In this document: positions 6,723 to 15,050 of the stretch, one piece after another | Numbering within the stretch: the stretch's first letter is position 1 | Layout: each line of letters opens with the position of its first letter | Assembly (NCBI GenBank): GCA_016124415.1 | Contig: WGNS01000056.1 | Location: forward strand, 1-36,136 | Origin: Gammaproteobacteria bacterium | Lineage (GTDB): Bacteria > Pseudomonadota > Gammaproteobacteria > SZUA-140 | Length of the DNA: 36,136 nucleotides | Direction: 5' to 3' | Notes under the pieces: generated by a model | What the model saw: the letters and a program-made list of their open reading frames with translations, nothing else | The model's database searches: none | What the model was told of the DNA's origin: nothing | Made by a program: the position numbers and the translations under genes

Positions 6723-7531
6723 TGGACAACCTCCTCGAAGGCGAAGGCCCCATAACCGACGACACGCCCGCGATCGCCCGACGTGTCTCCCGAGTTGCGC
6801 AGGTCGACCTGTCGCGCGCGCAGCGCGTGACGGGCCGCGACCAGCAACAACCCGTTGACCGGTGTCGCGCCGCAGGCCTGTTCATGATTCAGCGGCATAT
6901 TCAGGGCCAGGATCTCGGCGGCGGTCACGGCATCGATCCGACGCGCCTGCTCGTATTCATGGTAGTGCGACAAATCGGAACTGATCACGATCAAGGTCTC
7001 CGGATCGGCGCGGAAGCGCTCGATGACTTCGGCCACGTCCTCGATATCCGCATCGCCGACGATCAGGGGCATGATCGCAACGCCTTCCAACTGGCGCTGT
7101 AAAAACGGTAACTGCACCTCGAGCGAATGTTCGAGGGCGTGGGCATGCGCGCTGGCAGTGACCTGAGGCAGGTCGGCCAATTCCGCGAGCGCCGCCCGGT
7201 CGACGGGCACCGAGCCCAACGGGGTCAGAAAGACATCGCAATCGGGATGGGCGAGGCCGCGCACGGGGACACGGTGAGCAGGCCCCAGCAACAATGCTCG
7301 ACGGATCGAAGTCGCCCCGTCGAGCAGCGCGTAGGCAGCAGCGGCGACGGGACCGGAATAGATATACCCCGCATGCGGGACGATCAGCGCCTTGGGAACG
7401 ATGCCGGAAGCCCGGAAGCCCGCCGCGACACGCCCCTCGTCGAGCAATAGGTCGACGGTGCGGGCCAATTCGTCCGGATCGCCCGGATAGAAGAGCCCGG
7501 CAACGGCAGGCTGACGAATACGCTTTTCCAT
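6719..7531 (-). CDS. amrB: AmmeMemoRadiSam system protein B (MEMO family)
   Basis: The protein has 270 residues from the ATG at 7531, which has GGGAGGTG upstream; an ATG seven codons earlier is less likely. It is a MEMO-family protein related to extradiol dioxygenases. All metal-pocket residues known from human MEMO1 appear: His53 (VPHAGYIYSG), His86 (LGPAH), Asp186 and His189 (SSDLSHY), and Cys220 (ACGATPVNGL). It begins the amrB-amrA-amrS operon, downstream of the FadL gene. Metal-dependent chemistry is plausible, but the function is unknown. Confidence 0.93.
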   Translation of the reverse strand: MEKRIRQPAVAGLFYPGDPDELARTVDLLLDEGRVAAGFRASGIVPKALIVPHAGYIYSGPVAAAAYALLDGATSIRRALLLGPAHRVPVRGLAHPDCDVFLTPLGSVPVDRAALAELADLPQVTASAHAHALEHSLEVQLPFLQRQLEGVAIMPLIVGDADIEDVAEVIERFRADPETLIVISSDLSHYHEYEQARRIDAVTAAEILALNMPLNHEQACGATPVNGLLLVAARHALRARQVDLRNSGDTSGDRGRVVGYGAFAFEEVVQ

Positions 7532-7572
7532 GACGGGCACCTCCCGAATCATGGGGATATACCCAAATTCTA

Positions 7573-7611
7573 GGCGGCTATTCTCGCTTTTTCAACACCA
7601 GAATAGCCGCC
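7573..7611 (-). terminator. Strong hairpin after the FadL-type gene
   Basis: A perfect 12-bp stem (GGCGGCTATTCT / AGAATAGCCGCC) has a 15-base loop. It starts about 20 bases past the FadL stop and lies upstream of amrB on the same strand. It lacks a clean U-run, so it may end the message inefficiently or protect its 3' end. Confidence 0.6.
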
Positions 7612-7629
7612 CTGCCCGTAAGACGGGTA

Positions 7630-9027
7630 TCAGTAACGCCAGTTGACCTGTGCGCTCACGATATCCACGGAAGAACTGTACGAACCGTTGAGCGTGGCAT
7701 TGAGCGTCGGGACCGAACTCTCAAGCGTGTTGTTGATGCTGGTATTGCTGACGAAGAGGTGCGAATAACCGACATCGAGCCTGGCCGCCGGCGTCATATC
7801 CCAGGAGACGCCCAGCGACAGCCAACGCCTGGAGTTGTCGGGAATGCGGGCGGTACGATGCTGGGGATCCGGGACGGGCGTTTGATCGTAGGCCAAACCG
7901 CCGCGCAGCATCAGAGCGGGATCCACACGGAGATTCGCGCCGATGGAGAAACGGTTGGTATTCTTCCACGATTCGGTCGTGACCGAGTCCGCCTGAGCTG
8001 AATCATAGTCTATCCGCAACTCCTTGAAGCGGCTCCAATGCGTCCATGTCCAGTCGGCCATGACGGAAAGGTCCTTGTTGACCTGGAGATAATATCCCAA
8101 CGATGTCGACTCAGGCAGTGTAACATCCGCATGGAGCGTCGTGTCGACGAAGCTTCCGGTCGCGCGCAACGTCGCAAGAACCGCCGCGGGCCCCGTGAAG
8201 GTCGCGTCGCCGGACACGTTCTGGGAGACCTTGGAACGATAGCTCAGACCGATCCGGGAATCCTGAGTCGGCTCGAAAAGAACGCCCAGATTGAATCCGT
8301 AACTCCAGTCGTTACCTTTCAGACTCGCAAATCCGTCGCTGCTCTGCGGCGTTGCCGCGGCCGCACAGGCAGGCACCGCGCCCGCGCCAAGCGCCACCAC
8401 GACGGCCGCGCAGGCAGAGCCCATATCCACCGCACTCGACAACTTCACGTCGACGTACTGCGCGCTGACGCCGGCGCCGAACGACCACTTGTCGTCGAGC
8501 CGCCAGGCGATGCTCGGGTTGATGTTGACGCTCTTAAGCTCGGACTTGACGGCATGATACCGCCCGACCCAATCGCTCGGATATTCGGTACTCAGACCGA
8601 ACGGCGCGTTGATGCCCAGGCCGAGCACGAGGTCCGGATTCAGGTGCTGAAGATAGTAGAGGTTGGGGACGTAACCGTTTTTGCCGCCGTCGGCGTCAGG
8701 CCCGGTCAAGGCGGCGGCGCCGACGGCGGCGGCAGTCGTGGAACCTTGATTCGTGAAAGAGGCCTTGGGATGAATGTAATGCGCGCCAATCGTCGCCTGA
8801 CGCCCCCGAACCAGCGTCATGGCAGCGGGATTGAAATACATGACCGATGGGTCTTCGGCCGATGTGGACGCACCGGAAAACGCGTTGCCCTGTCCACTGG
8901 CGCTCTGCTCGATCAGCGCGAAACCGGAGGCATGAGCGCCGCCCAAAGGCACCACAAACGCCAACGGCCATGCATAGCGAACTCCTTTCAGCACCCTACC
9001 CTGCACATTCAAGGTCTTCCCGTGCAT
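7630..9027 (-). CDS. OmpP1/FadL/TodX family outer membrane transporter
   Basis: The product has 465 residues from the ATG at 9027, which has a strong AAGGAGGGGAG site. A signal peptide ends near AHA, and the mature protein begins SGFALIEQSASGQGNAFSG, the hallmark N-terminal plug segment of FadL-type channels. The EDPSVMYFNPAAMT segment follows. The rest alternates like a 14-strand barrel, ending in NWRY with the terminal aromatic. It should admit hydrophobic compounds such as fatty acids or aromatics through the outer membrane. No fatty-acid genes are adjacent, so the substrate is open. It is divergent from the peroxiredoxin. Confidence 0.9.
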   Translation of the reverse strand: MHGKTLNVQGRVLKGVRYAWPLAFVVPLGGAHASGFALIEQSASGQGNAFSGASTSAEDPSVMYFNPAAMTLVRGRQATIGAHYIHPKASFTNQGSTTAAAVGAAALTGPDADGGKNGYVPNLYYLQHLNPDLVLGLGINAPFGLSTEYPSDWVGRYHAVKSELKSVNINPSIAWRLDDKWSFGAGVSAQYVDVKLSSAVDMGSACAAVVVALGAGAVPACAAAATPQSSDGFASLKGNDWSYGFNLGVLFEPTQDSRIGLSYRSKVSQNVSGDATFTGPAAVLATLRATGSFVDTTLHADVTLPESTSLGYYLQVNKDLSVMADWTWTHWSRFKELRIDYDSAQADSVTTESWKNTNRFSIGANLRVDPALMLRGGLAYDQTPVPDPQHRTARIPDNSRRWLSLGVSWDMTPAARLDVGYSHLFVSNTSINNTLESSVPTLNATLNGSYSSSVDIVSAQVNWRY

Positions 9028-9201
9028 CACTCCCCTCCTTATATCATTATGGTTGAACACCGATCCTGAACGAGACGGACGGCATGTCCGATAATACGCC
9101 GTCACGACCCCTTGTAAAGATTCGGCGGCGAAAATGCCAAGGCGTTTCGGATTTTGGTTATCATGACCGTTTCACTCAATCATTCCGCCAGAGGTCTTCA
9201 A

Positions 9202-9675
9202 ATGAGCGCCACCGTCAAGATCGATCAAGCCGTCCCGCAATTCTCCCTGCCGGCGACGAATGACCGCACGATCTCCTCGTCCGATCTCGCCGGACACAAT
9301 ACCGTGATCTATTTTTATCCGAAGGACAGCACCCCCGGCTGCACATTGGAGAGCCAGGGGTTTCGCGACGCCATGGCGGATTTCGAGGCGTGCAATGCCG
9401 TGATCATCGGGGTCTCGCGCGACAGCCTGCGCTCACATGAGAATTTTCGCGCCAAACAATGCCTGCCGTTCGATTTGATCTGCGACGGCGACGAGGTCCT
9501 GTGCAAGCTGTTCGATGTCATCCGCATGAAGAACATGTACGGCAAACAGGTGCGTGGCATAGAACGCAGCACCTTTTTGATCGATCGCGATGGCGTTCTG
9601 CGCCGGGAGTGGCGCAAGGTCAAGGTCAACGGGCACGTCGTGGAGGTATTGGAGGCCGCCCGTACGCTCGGATAG
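9202..9675 (+). CDS. Peroxiredoxin, Bcp/PrxQ family
   Basis: This is a 157-residue thioredoxin-fold peroxidase from the ATG at 9202; an earlier in-frame start at 9154 would add a non-conserved tail. It should reduce H2O2 or organic peroxides in the cytosol. The peroxidatic Cys47 is in DSTPGCTLESQGFRD. The resolving Cys five residues later in E. coli Bcp is absent (Ser-Gln here). Other Cys occur in FEACNAV, KQCLPF and LICDG, so it may be 1-Cys or use a different partner. The Shine-Dalgarno is weak. It is convergent with the next gene across a strong hairpin. Confidence 0.9.
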   Translation: MSATVKIDQAVPQFSLPATNDRTISSSDLAGHNTVIYFYPKDSTPGCTLESQGFRDAMADFEACNAVIIGVSRDSLRSHENFRAKQCLPFDLICDGDEVLCKLFDVIRMKNMYGKQVRGIERSTFLIDRDGVLRREWRKVKVNGHVVEVLEAARTLG

Positions 9676-9700
9676 AAACGGTACGGAACGAAAGTCCAAC

Positions 9701-9742
9701 CTTCGGAGCGGGCCGCCTGAACGATGCGGTCCGCTCCGGAAG
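9701..9742. terminator. Bidirectional hairpin between convergent genes
   Basis: The arms 9701-9716 and 9726-9742 form a stem of about 16 bp with one bulge and one G-T pair around a nine-base loop. It lies 25 bases past the peroxiredoxin stop and 32 bases past the opposite gene's stop. Neither side has a good T-run. Confidence 0.55.
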
Positions 9743-9774
9743 TCAAATAATCACGCCCTTACGCCAGACGCGCG

Positions 9775-10185
9775 TTATTGCTCGCTCTCCACCCAAATGA
9801 CGGTGTGGTTCTTTTTACCGGGCAGCTTGGTATGGAAGATCTCGACCGGCATCTGGCGGAAGTAAGATTCGCGTAGCAGTTCGATCATCGCCTGCGTGGC
9901 CGGCGCGACGCCCTCGTGCATGCGAAGGCCGTAGGCGTCATCCGGCGTGCTGTCGAGATGCACGATCACTTCGGCATCCAAACGATCGTCCGGTGGCCCG
10001 TATTCGTGACCGGACGTCTGTATCCGGATATGCGTAACGACGCCCTTGGTCACGCTGTTGAAGGGCTTTTCGGAGAGCGCCTTCTCCTCCGCTTCGCTGG
10101 CGATGACCATCTGGGAAAAACCCAGCGAACCGATCGCCAGCAATACGCCTGCGGCAATGCTCATAGGTATGCGATGTGATGTCAT
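9775..10185 (-). CDS. Small secreted protein of unknown function
   Basis: The 136-residue product from the ATG at 10185 has a GGAGG site about eight bases upstream. The N-terminus (MTSHRIPMSIAAGVLLAIGSLGFSQMVIASEAEE) is a signal peptide with likely cleavage after VIAS or nearby. The mature part is about 100 residues, with TKGVVTHIRIQTSG, a DAEVIVHLD strand and a C-terminal HTVIWVESEQ. This looks like a small beta-rich periplasmic domain. I recognise no family. A frame extension of 31 codons upstream is unlikely to be translated. Confidence 0.75.
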   Translation of the reverse strand: MTSHRIPMSIAAGVLLAIGSLGFSQMVIASEAEEKALSEKPFNSVTKGVVTHIRIQTSGHEYGPPDDRLDAEVIVHLDSTPDDAYGLRMHEGVAPATQAMIELLRESYFRQMPVEIFHTKLPGKKNHTVIWVESEQ

Positions 10186-10350
10186 GACGATATTCCTCCG
10201 TGTTTGTACCTTCTTATTCTGGGACGCCTTTACAACGCCCTCACTTGGAATTATGCGCTCCCTTCCGACAGAAAGCATCGTCCCGATGGAGCGAGATAAG
10301 CTATGCGCAAGGTTACAGCGAGGAAGAAAATTCGTGGCTATGCAACTTGT

Positions 10351-11214
10351 TCAAGGCGTGACGCGAACGGGCAAGCCGAGTGCCTCGATGCGATGGCCGA
10401 AGCCCGCCATCCAGTCCTCCGTAAGCCGCGACACATGGGTCGATTCCGCCTGCAAGGCGGGCCGCGCCAAACCATACAGGCGCACCCCCAGCACCGGCAC
10501 CCGGTCGGCCGCGAGCCGCGCAAGGAATTCGAGATAGGCGCCCTGCTCGGCCTCATCCGGCGGCAACCCATCCCAGGCGACGGCGCAGGTCTGGATCCAG
10601 GTCGGACAACAAGCGGCGCAAGCGGCGAGCTTGTCGCGAATACCGCGCTCGGACAATGTCACCCCGTTTATCCGTTTACTGCCCGCCTCCGTCACCGAGT
10701 CCACCTTGAACCAGACTTCGCCGCCGAGCGTGGCCATAGTGCGAAGGGCGCGCTGAACCGTCGGCTTGCCGACGTATGAGCCGTTGCTGATCAGGACCAA
10801 CGGGATCGCGCCCACCAAATCGACTTCACGCATCACTCGGCCGATGAGATCGACGACGACGTCGAACTGCCCGCTGCTGGTCGGCTCACCATTGCCGGAG
10901 ATCGCGAGATCGCGAAGCTGCCTGCAACCCTCAGGGACATATCGTTCCATGAATGCCCCGTGCAGGGCCTCATGGACGAATCCCCGCAGTTCGCGCTCGA
11001 GAAGGGCAAGGTCGATTTCGGGCGCCGTGCCGCGAACAAGGTTCGGCACCTGACAGTAGGCGCAATGCCAGTCGCATGCATTGTTCGGATTCAAATTGAT
11101 GCCGATCGAGACGCCGCCGGACCTGCGCGACACGACCGGATAGACATAGGTTAGCCCTGCGGCATCGCGATCGTGATCTTTTGGGGTGAGCGAACCTGTC
11201 TTCATTGTCGTCAT
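10351..11214 (-). CDS. Radical SAM protein, COG0731-like
   Basis: The protein has 287 residues from the ATG at 11214 (a second ATG lies three codons in, and no clear ribosome site favours either). The radical SAM cysteines are Cys47, Cys51 and Cys54 (ACDWHCAYCQVPN). It has GINLNPNNACDWHC, AISGNGEPT and VLISNGS, the pattern of the COG0731 group (wyosine-synthase-like radical SAM proteins). The length and lack of extra domains argue against true TYW1. It does not look like AmrS. It stands alone, divergent from a lipoprotein gene. The substrate is unknown. Confidence 0.85.
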   Translation of the reverse strand: MTTMKTGSLTPKDHDRDAAGLTYVYPVVSRRSGGVSIGINLNPNNACDWHCAYCQVPNLVRGTAPEIDLALLERELRGFVHEALHGAFMERYVPEGCRQLRDLAISGNGEPTSSGQFDVVVDLIGRVMREVDLVGAIPLVLISNGSYVGKPTVQRALRTMATLGGEVWFKVDSVTEAGSKRINGVTLSERGIRDKLAACAACCPTWIQTCAVAWDGLPPDEAEQGAYLEFLARLAADRVPVLGVRLYGLARPALQAESTHVSRLTEDWMAGFGHRIEALGLPVRVTP

Positions 11215-11359
11215 AGGGATAGCGAATCGAGACTCTTGGTTGCCGGGGCGCTCGCAACTTGTTGGCCCAGGGGCGGTAAGGTATCCTGTCCAATCATAAC
11301 GGATTCGCAAAGAAATCCGACACGAACGAATCGATATAGTCCGATTTTCGAGGAGGGAA

Positions 11360-11797
11360 ATGATGACGACGATGAAGAAGAACGTCTTTCTAACCGTGAC
11401 GCTTGTCCTGCTCGTGGCCGGATGCGCCTCTACGGAGAAGCCGCGGGCGGACGGAGACCAGGCCACTCCCGCGGCCGAGGCGCCGGCGGAAGGGCTCGTG
11501 GTCAAACCCATCACCGCCCCCCCGACCCCCGCCGAAATCAAGGACTTCGGCGATCGTATGCGGGCCATTCCCGAAGCCATGTATTCGGTCGCGCGCAATG
11601 CCTACAGCATCTATCTTGGCGGGCAATATACGGCGACCTACTATGCCGGCGACGGCAGTCTCGGCCTGGTGGCCGACGGAGAAAACAAAACCTGCACCTA
11701 TACCGCTCAAGCCGAACTCAAAGAGAAGTCCGAGGAAGGCTTCTGCCGTCAATGGCTGAATCAACTGAACGACGCCTTGCTCCATTATGGGAAATAA
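11360..11797 (+). CDS. Putative lipoprotein
   Basis: The 145-residue protein starts after an excellent GAGGAGGG site. The signal sequence ends in the lipobox LLVAGC, so Cys22 should be lipidated. A Pro/Ala/Glu-rich linker (about 25-52) leads to a compact domain with YSVARNAYSIYLGGQYTATYYAGDGSLG and two Cys (KTCTY, GFCRQW) that could pair in the periplasm. I do not recognise a family. It is divergent from the radical SAM gene and 141 bases upstream of the DUF1538 operon. Confidence 0.8.
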   Translation: MMTTMKKNVFLTVTLVLLVAGCASTEKPRADGDQATPAAEAPAEGLVVKPITAPPTPAEIKDFGDRMRAIPEAMYSVARNAYSIYLGGQYTATYYAGDGSLGLVADGENKTCTYTAQAELKEKSEEGFCRQWLNQLNDALLHYGK

Positions 11798-11938
11798 CCG
11801 GTCCGCGAACATTTGCGGTTACGCGAGGGAAGGTATCGAACGCGCGGTCGCGCGCTCACACCTCACGTACCCAATGCCAAGAGTGACACGCCTTCCCTGC
11901 CGCATTTAACCATCCACTAATCAGGGGACGCCGCGTTC

Positions 11939-12712
11939 GTGTCCGAAAACGGGGAACAGCGTAAGACTCCTCTCCTGTTCGTTCAGGGCCGCCGCCTCTA
12001 CCATCTGGTCGTCGATGCCTTCCGGGATCTGACTCCGGTGATCCTGGTGGTCGCCGTATTTCAGCTCCTCATCCTCAAACAACCCTTTCCACACCTGGAG
12101 CAGGTCCTGACCGGCACGGTCCTCGTCGCCGCCGGCCTGTTTCTGTTCATCCGCGGGCTCGAGATCGGCCTGTTCCCGCTCGGTGAAACCATGGCCTATG
12201 ACTTCGCGCGCAAGGGCAGCCTTGCGTGGCTGCTGCTGTTCGCCTTCGCGCTCGGGTTCGGTACAACGATTGCCGAACCCGCCTTGATCGCCGTGGCCGG
12301 CGAGGCCGCCAAGATCGCCGCCGACGGCGGCGTCATCACCCCGAACACCGACAACCTGGAGCATTATGCGCTGGGTCTGAGAGTCACGGTCGCGCTGTCG
12401 GTCGGATTCGCGATCGTCGTCGGCGTCATCCGCATCCTCAAGGGCTGGCCGCTGCACTATCTGATCGCGGCGGGATACATCGGCGTCGTCGCGATCACAC
12501 CGTTCGCTCCGGCATCCATGGTCGGCATCGCCTACGACTCCGGCGGCGTCACGACCTCGACCATCACGGTTCCCCTGGTGACGGCGCTGGGCATCGGACT
12601 CGCGTCGAGCATCAAGGGGCGCAATCCGATGATCGACGGTTTCGGACTCATCGCGTTCGCATCGCTGACTCCGATGATCTTCGTCATGGTCTACGGGATG
12701 CTCCTGCAATGA
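11939..12712 (+). CDS. DUF1538 membrane protein, first subunit
   Basis: The 257-residue integral membrane protein starts at GTG. It has about seven hydrophobic segments (for example [39 protein letters not shown] and [10 protein letters not shown]). Conserved DUF1538 motifs are [22 protein letters not shown] and [21 protein letters not shown]. Its stop overlaps the start of a homologous second gene (ATGA), so the two probably form a heterodimer. From memory, a DUF1538 pair (UmpAB) in Halomonas was reported as a Na+(K+)/H+ antiporter, so cation/proton exchange is the leading hypothesis. The PII-like and CBS genes downstream suggest nucleotide or metabolite control. Confidence 0.9.
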   Translation: MSENGEQRKTPLLFVQGRRLYHLVVDAFRDLTPVILVVAVFQLLILKQPFPHLEQVLTGTVLVAAGLFLFIRGLEIGLFPLGETMAYDFARKGSLAWLLLFAFALGFGTTIAEPALIAVAGEAAKIAADGGVITPNTDNLEHYALGLRVTVALSVGFAIVVGVIRILKGWPLHYLIAAGYIGVVAITPFAPASMVGIAYDSGGVTTSTITVPLVTALGIGLASSIKGRNPMIDGFGLIAFASLTPMIFVMVYGMLLQ

Positions 12713-13500
12713 AGGCCCTGGCCGACCTCTTCGCCGCATTCGGGTCCACGCTCGTGGACATCCTGCCGATCGTGATCATCGTCTTCGGGTTCCAATGGTT
12801 CGCCTTCAGGCGGCCGATCGCAAATCCGCGGCGGATTCTGACGGGGTTTATTTACGTCATCGTCGGGATGACCCTCTTCCTGGTCGGACTAGAGGAAGCC
12901 CTGTTCCCGGTCGGACGCCTCATGGCGCAGCAGCTGACGGCCCCTGACTTCCTTGGGATCGGCCACGACGACGCCCAATGGTCTCACTACATTTGGGTCT
13001 ATCTGTTCGCCGCCGCGATCGGGTTCGCGACGACGATCGCGGAACCCGCCCTGATCGCCGTCGCCTACAAGGCGAACCAGGTTTCGGCGGGCGCGGTCAA
13101 TGCGTGGGCCCTGCGCGTCGCCGTGGGACTCGGCGTGGGCGCCGGACTCGCCCTCGGCGCACTGCGCATCGTGACCGGCACCCCCTTGCATCTGATCATC
13201 ATGGTGGGGTATATCGTCGTCATTGTGCAGACCTTTTTCGCGCCCAGGCAGATCATCGCGCTGGCTTATGACTCGGGCGGCGTTACGACCTCAACGGTCA
13301 CGGTGCCCATCGTCACAGCCTTAGGCCTCGGCTTGGCCGGCACCATCTCCGGCCGCAGCCAGTTGCTCGACGGCTTCGGCCTGATCGCCTTCGCCAGCCT
13401 GTTCCCGATCATCACCGTACTGGGCTATGCCCAGTTTGCCGAATGGCGTCTCCGCAAGTTGAAAAAACGCGACGACGCCGAATCACCTGAACCGGAATAA
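12709..13500 (+). CDS. DUF1538 membrane protein, second subunit
   Basis: The protein has 263 residues from the ATG at 12709; the open frame extends upstream inside the first gene, but that portion is a shadow. It repeats the motif set of its neighbour: [54 protein letters not shown] and [11 protein letters not shown]. This shows an ancient duplication. The inserted loop [21 protein letters not shown] is specific to this copy. The C-terminal tail is charged ([19 protein letters not shown]) and probably cytosolic. It is translationally coupled to the first subunit and followed 33 bases later by the PII-like gene. Confidence 0.9.
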   Translation: MKALADLFAAFGSTLVDILPIVIIVFGFQWFAFRRPIANPRRILTGFIYVIVGMTLFLVGLEEALFPVGRLMAQQLTAPDFLGIGHDDAQWSHYIWVYLFAAAIGFATTIAEPALIAVAYKANQVSAGAVNAWALRVAVGLGVGAGLALGALRIVTGTPLHLIIMVGYIVVIVQTFFAPRQIIALAYDSGGVTTSTVTVPIVTALGLGLAGTISGRSQLLDGFGLIAFASLFPIITVLGYAQFAEWRLRKLKKRDDAESPEPE

Positions 13501-13533
13501 AACCCAATCCCTTGATTCGAGGAGACCGTTGAA

Positions 13534-13884
13534 ATGCACTTCAAACTGATCATGGCGCTTGTCGAAGACAAGCGCACGGACAAGGTCCTGGATGCGGCAA
13601 GGAACGGCGGCGCCACCGGCGCGACCGTGATTCCACAGGCGCGCGGCGAGGGTTTGCAGAAGTCCAAGACCTTTTTCGGACTGACACTGGAAACCCAGCG
13701 CGATATGCTGCTGTTCCTCGTCGAGGAACACTTGGCGCGCAACGTACTTGAAACCATTGCCGAAGTCGGCGCCTTCGACGAAAGCCCGGGAGCGGGCATC
13801 GCCTTTCAGATCGATGTCGAGGACGCAGTCGGCGTGACTCAGCAGATCAAGTCGCTGACCAACGTTGTGGAGGAAGAGCTGTGA
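13534..13884 (+). CDS. PII-like signalling protein
   Basis: The 116-residue protein has a ferredoxin-like PII core: FKLIMALVEDKRTDKVLDAARNGGATGATVIPQARGEG, the region where the T-loop begins, and an aliphatic C-terminal half. No uridylylation-type Tyr is evident in the T-loop region, so it is not a classical GlnB. A GAGGAG site precedes the ATG. Its stop overlaps the GTG of the CBS gene by four bases. PII-like proteins often gate a membrane transporter encoded beside them, and the DUF1538 pair is the obvious candidate partner here. Confidence 0.82.
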   Translation: MHFKLIMALVEDKRTDKVLDAARNGGATGATVIPQARGEGLQKSKTFFGLTLETQRDMLLFLVEEHLARNVLETIAEVGAFDESPGAGIAFQIDVEDAVGVTQQIKSLTNVVEEEL

Positions 13885-14297
13885 GAAAGAAACAGGTAAT
13901 TCGCGTCCGCGACGTCATGAAGGAGCAGTTCGGGACCGTGCAGGGCATGGACACGATCAAATCGGCGCTGGCCAAACTGCTCGAAATTCGGGCCAAGTGC
14001 CTGGTCGTCGAAAAACGCCATGATGACGACGAGTACGGCATCCTGCTGGTCTCGGACATCGCCCGTAAGGTCATCGCCCGCGACCGGCCGCCGGAACGCG
14101 TCAACGTATACGAGATCATGGCCAAACCCGTCATCAGCGTCGACCCGGGCATGGACATCCGCTACTGCGCCCGGTTGTTCGACCGCTTCGACATCAGTCA
14201 TGCGCCGGTCATCGAGGGCGGCCGGGTCGTCGGTCTGGTCAGTTTCAGCGATTTGGTGCTGAAGGGATTGGTGGCCGCGACCGCGGATCAGGAGTAG
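13881..14297 (+). CDS. CBS-domain-pair protein
   Basis: The protein has 138 residues from a GTG that overlaps the PII-like stop. Two CBS motifs are visible: RVRDVMKEQFGTVQGMDTIKSALAKL to VVEKRHDDDEYGILLVSDIARKVIA, and VYEIMAKPVISVDPGMDIRYCARLF to HAPVIEGGRVVGLVSFSDLVLKGL. Such stand-alone pairs bind adenine nucleotides. It is the last gene of the DUF1538-DUF1538-PII-CBS operon and is likely the second regulatory subunit. A palindromic repeat cluster lies immediately after its stop. Confidence 0.88.
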   Translation: MRKKQVIRVRDVMKEQFGTVQGMDTIKSALAKLLEIRAKCLVVEKRHDDDEYGILLVSDIARKVIARDRPPERVNVYEIMAKPVISVDPGMDIRYCARLFDRFDISHAPVIEGGRVVGLVSFSDLVLKGLVAATADQE

Positions 14298-14299
14298 TG

Positions 14300-14314
14300 G
14301 CGACCGGCGGTCGC
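14300..14314. repeat. GCGACC-GGC-GGTCGC palindrome
   Basis: A six-base perfect inverted repeat with a three-base centre lies just after the CBS stop. The same arms recur at 21726-21740, again a few tens of bases before a copy of the GGGCACGGC palindrome, so the two form a composite repeat. Confidence 0.5.
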
Positions 14315-14341
14315 ACCTTTTCACGGTCGACCTTCTTCCAA

Positions 14342-14365
14342 GGGCACGGCGCGCCGCGCCCCTAC
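14342..14365. repeat. Dispersed palindromic repeat, copy 3
   Basis: GGGCACGGC followed by GCGCCGCGCCCCTAC is a copy of the family seen at 4883 and 5010, located between convergent genes (CBS and dcd), with one mismatch in the palindrome. Confidence 0.7.
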
Positions 14366-14372
14366 GGTATGG

Positions 14373-14939
14373 TTACCCCCTGGGCAGGGTGACGCCGCGC
14401 TGCCCCTGGTACTTGCCCTTGCGGTCGCGGTAAGACGTCTCGCAGACTTCGTCGGACTCGAAGAACAGGACCTGGGCCACGCCCTCGTTGGCGTAGATGC
14501 GCGCGGGCAGCGGCGTGGTGTTCGAGAACTCCAACGTCACATGGCCTTCCCACTCGGGTTCGAGCGGGGTGACGTTGACGATGATGCCGCAGCGGGCGTA
14601 GGTCGACTTGCCCAGGCAGATCGTTAGCACGCTGCGCGGGATGCGAAAGTATTCAACGGTGCGCGCCAGCGCGAAGGAGTTCGGCGGGATGATGCAAACG
14701 TCGGACTCGACGTCGACGAAGCTCGCGTCATCGAAGTGCTTGGGATCCACGATGGCCGAATTGATGTTCGTGAAGATCTTGAACTCGGCGGCGCAGCGGA
14801 TATCGTAGCCGTAGCTCGAGGTGCCGTAAGAGATCACCTGCCGACCGTCCACGCTGCGAACCTGACCGGGCACGAACGGTTCGATCATGCCCTCCTCTTC
14901 CGCCATCCGGCGAATCCACTTGTCTGACTTGATGCTCAT
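14373..14939 (-). CDS. dcd: dCTP deaminase Dcd
   Basis: The 188-residue enzyme deaminates dCTP to dUTP, feeding dTMP synthesis. It has the family segments [45 protein letters not shown] (catalytic Glu137 in HVTLE) and [10 protein letters not shown]. Length is normal. It lies downstream of mrp on the same strand, but 111 bases and a long inverted repeat separate them, so it may have its own promoter. No strong Shine-Dalgarno is visible. Confidence 0.95.
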   Translation of the reverse strand: MSIKSDKWIRRMAEEEGMIEPFVPGQVRSVDGRQVISYGTSSYGYDIRCAAEFKIFTNINSAIVDPKHFDDASFVDVESDVCIIPPNSFALARTVEYFRIPRSVLTICLGKSTYARCGIIVNVTPLEPEWEGHVTLEFSNTTPLPARIYANEGVAQVLFFESDEVCETSYRDRKGKYQGQRGVTLPRG

Positions 14940-14968
14940 TATTTAACCACTGTTCTCGTAATCTACGC

Positions 14969-15044
14969 GTAGGTTGGGCTGAGGCGCGAAGCCCAACATT
15001 GGTCACGTGCGATGTTGGGCTTCACTACATTCGGCCCAACCTAC
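14969..15044. repeat. Long inverted repeat of the GTAGGTTGGGC type
   Basis: The left half GTAGGTTGGGC..GAAGCCCAACA faces the right half TGTTGGGCTTC..GGCCCAACCTAC across a short spacer, giving a 76-base element with nested dyads. Both halves also contain GCCCAAC/GTTGGGC inverted pairs. A decayed half copy lies at 21681-21715. This resembles short dispersed repeats common in Proteobacteria. It fills the mrp-dcd gap. Confidence 0.7.
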
Positions 15045-15050
15045 CTTTGC

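Noticed and set aside
8860-8890. SGAST in the FadL-type protein as an FMN attachment motif for ApbE
   Set aside because: The segment is part of the conserved FadL N-terminal plug (GNAFSGAS), found in homologues with no flavin.
8038-9069. 343-codon plus-strand frame opposite the FadL-type gene
   Set aside because: It is Arg/Gly/Ala-rich with no domain signature. The opposite strand has a signal peptide and the FadL plug motif.
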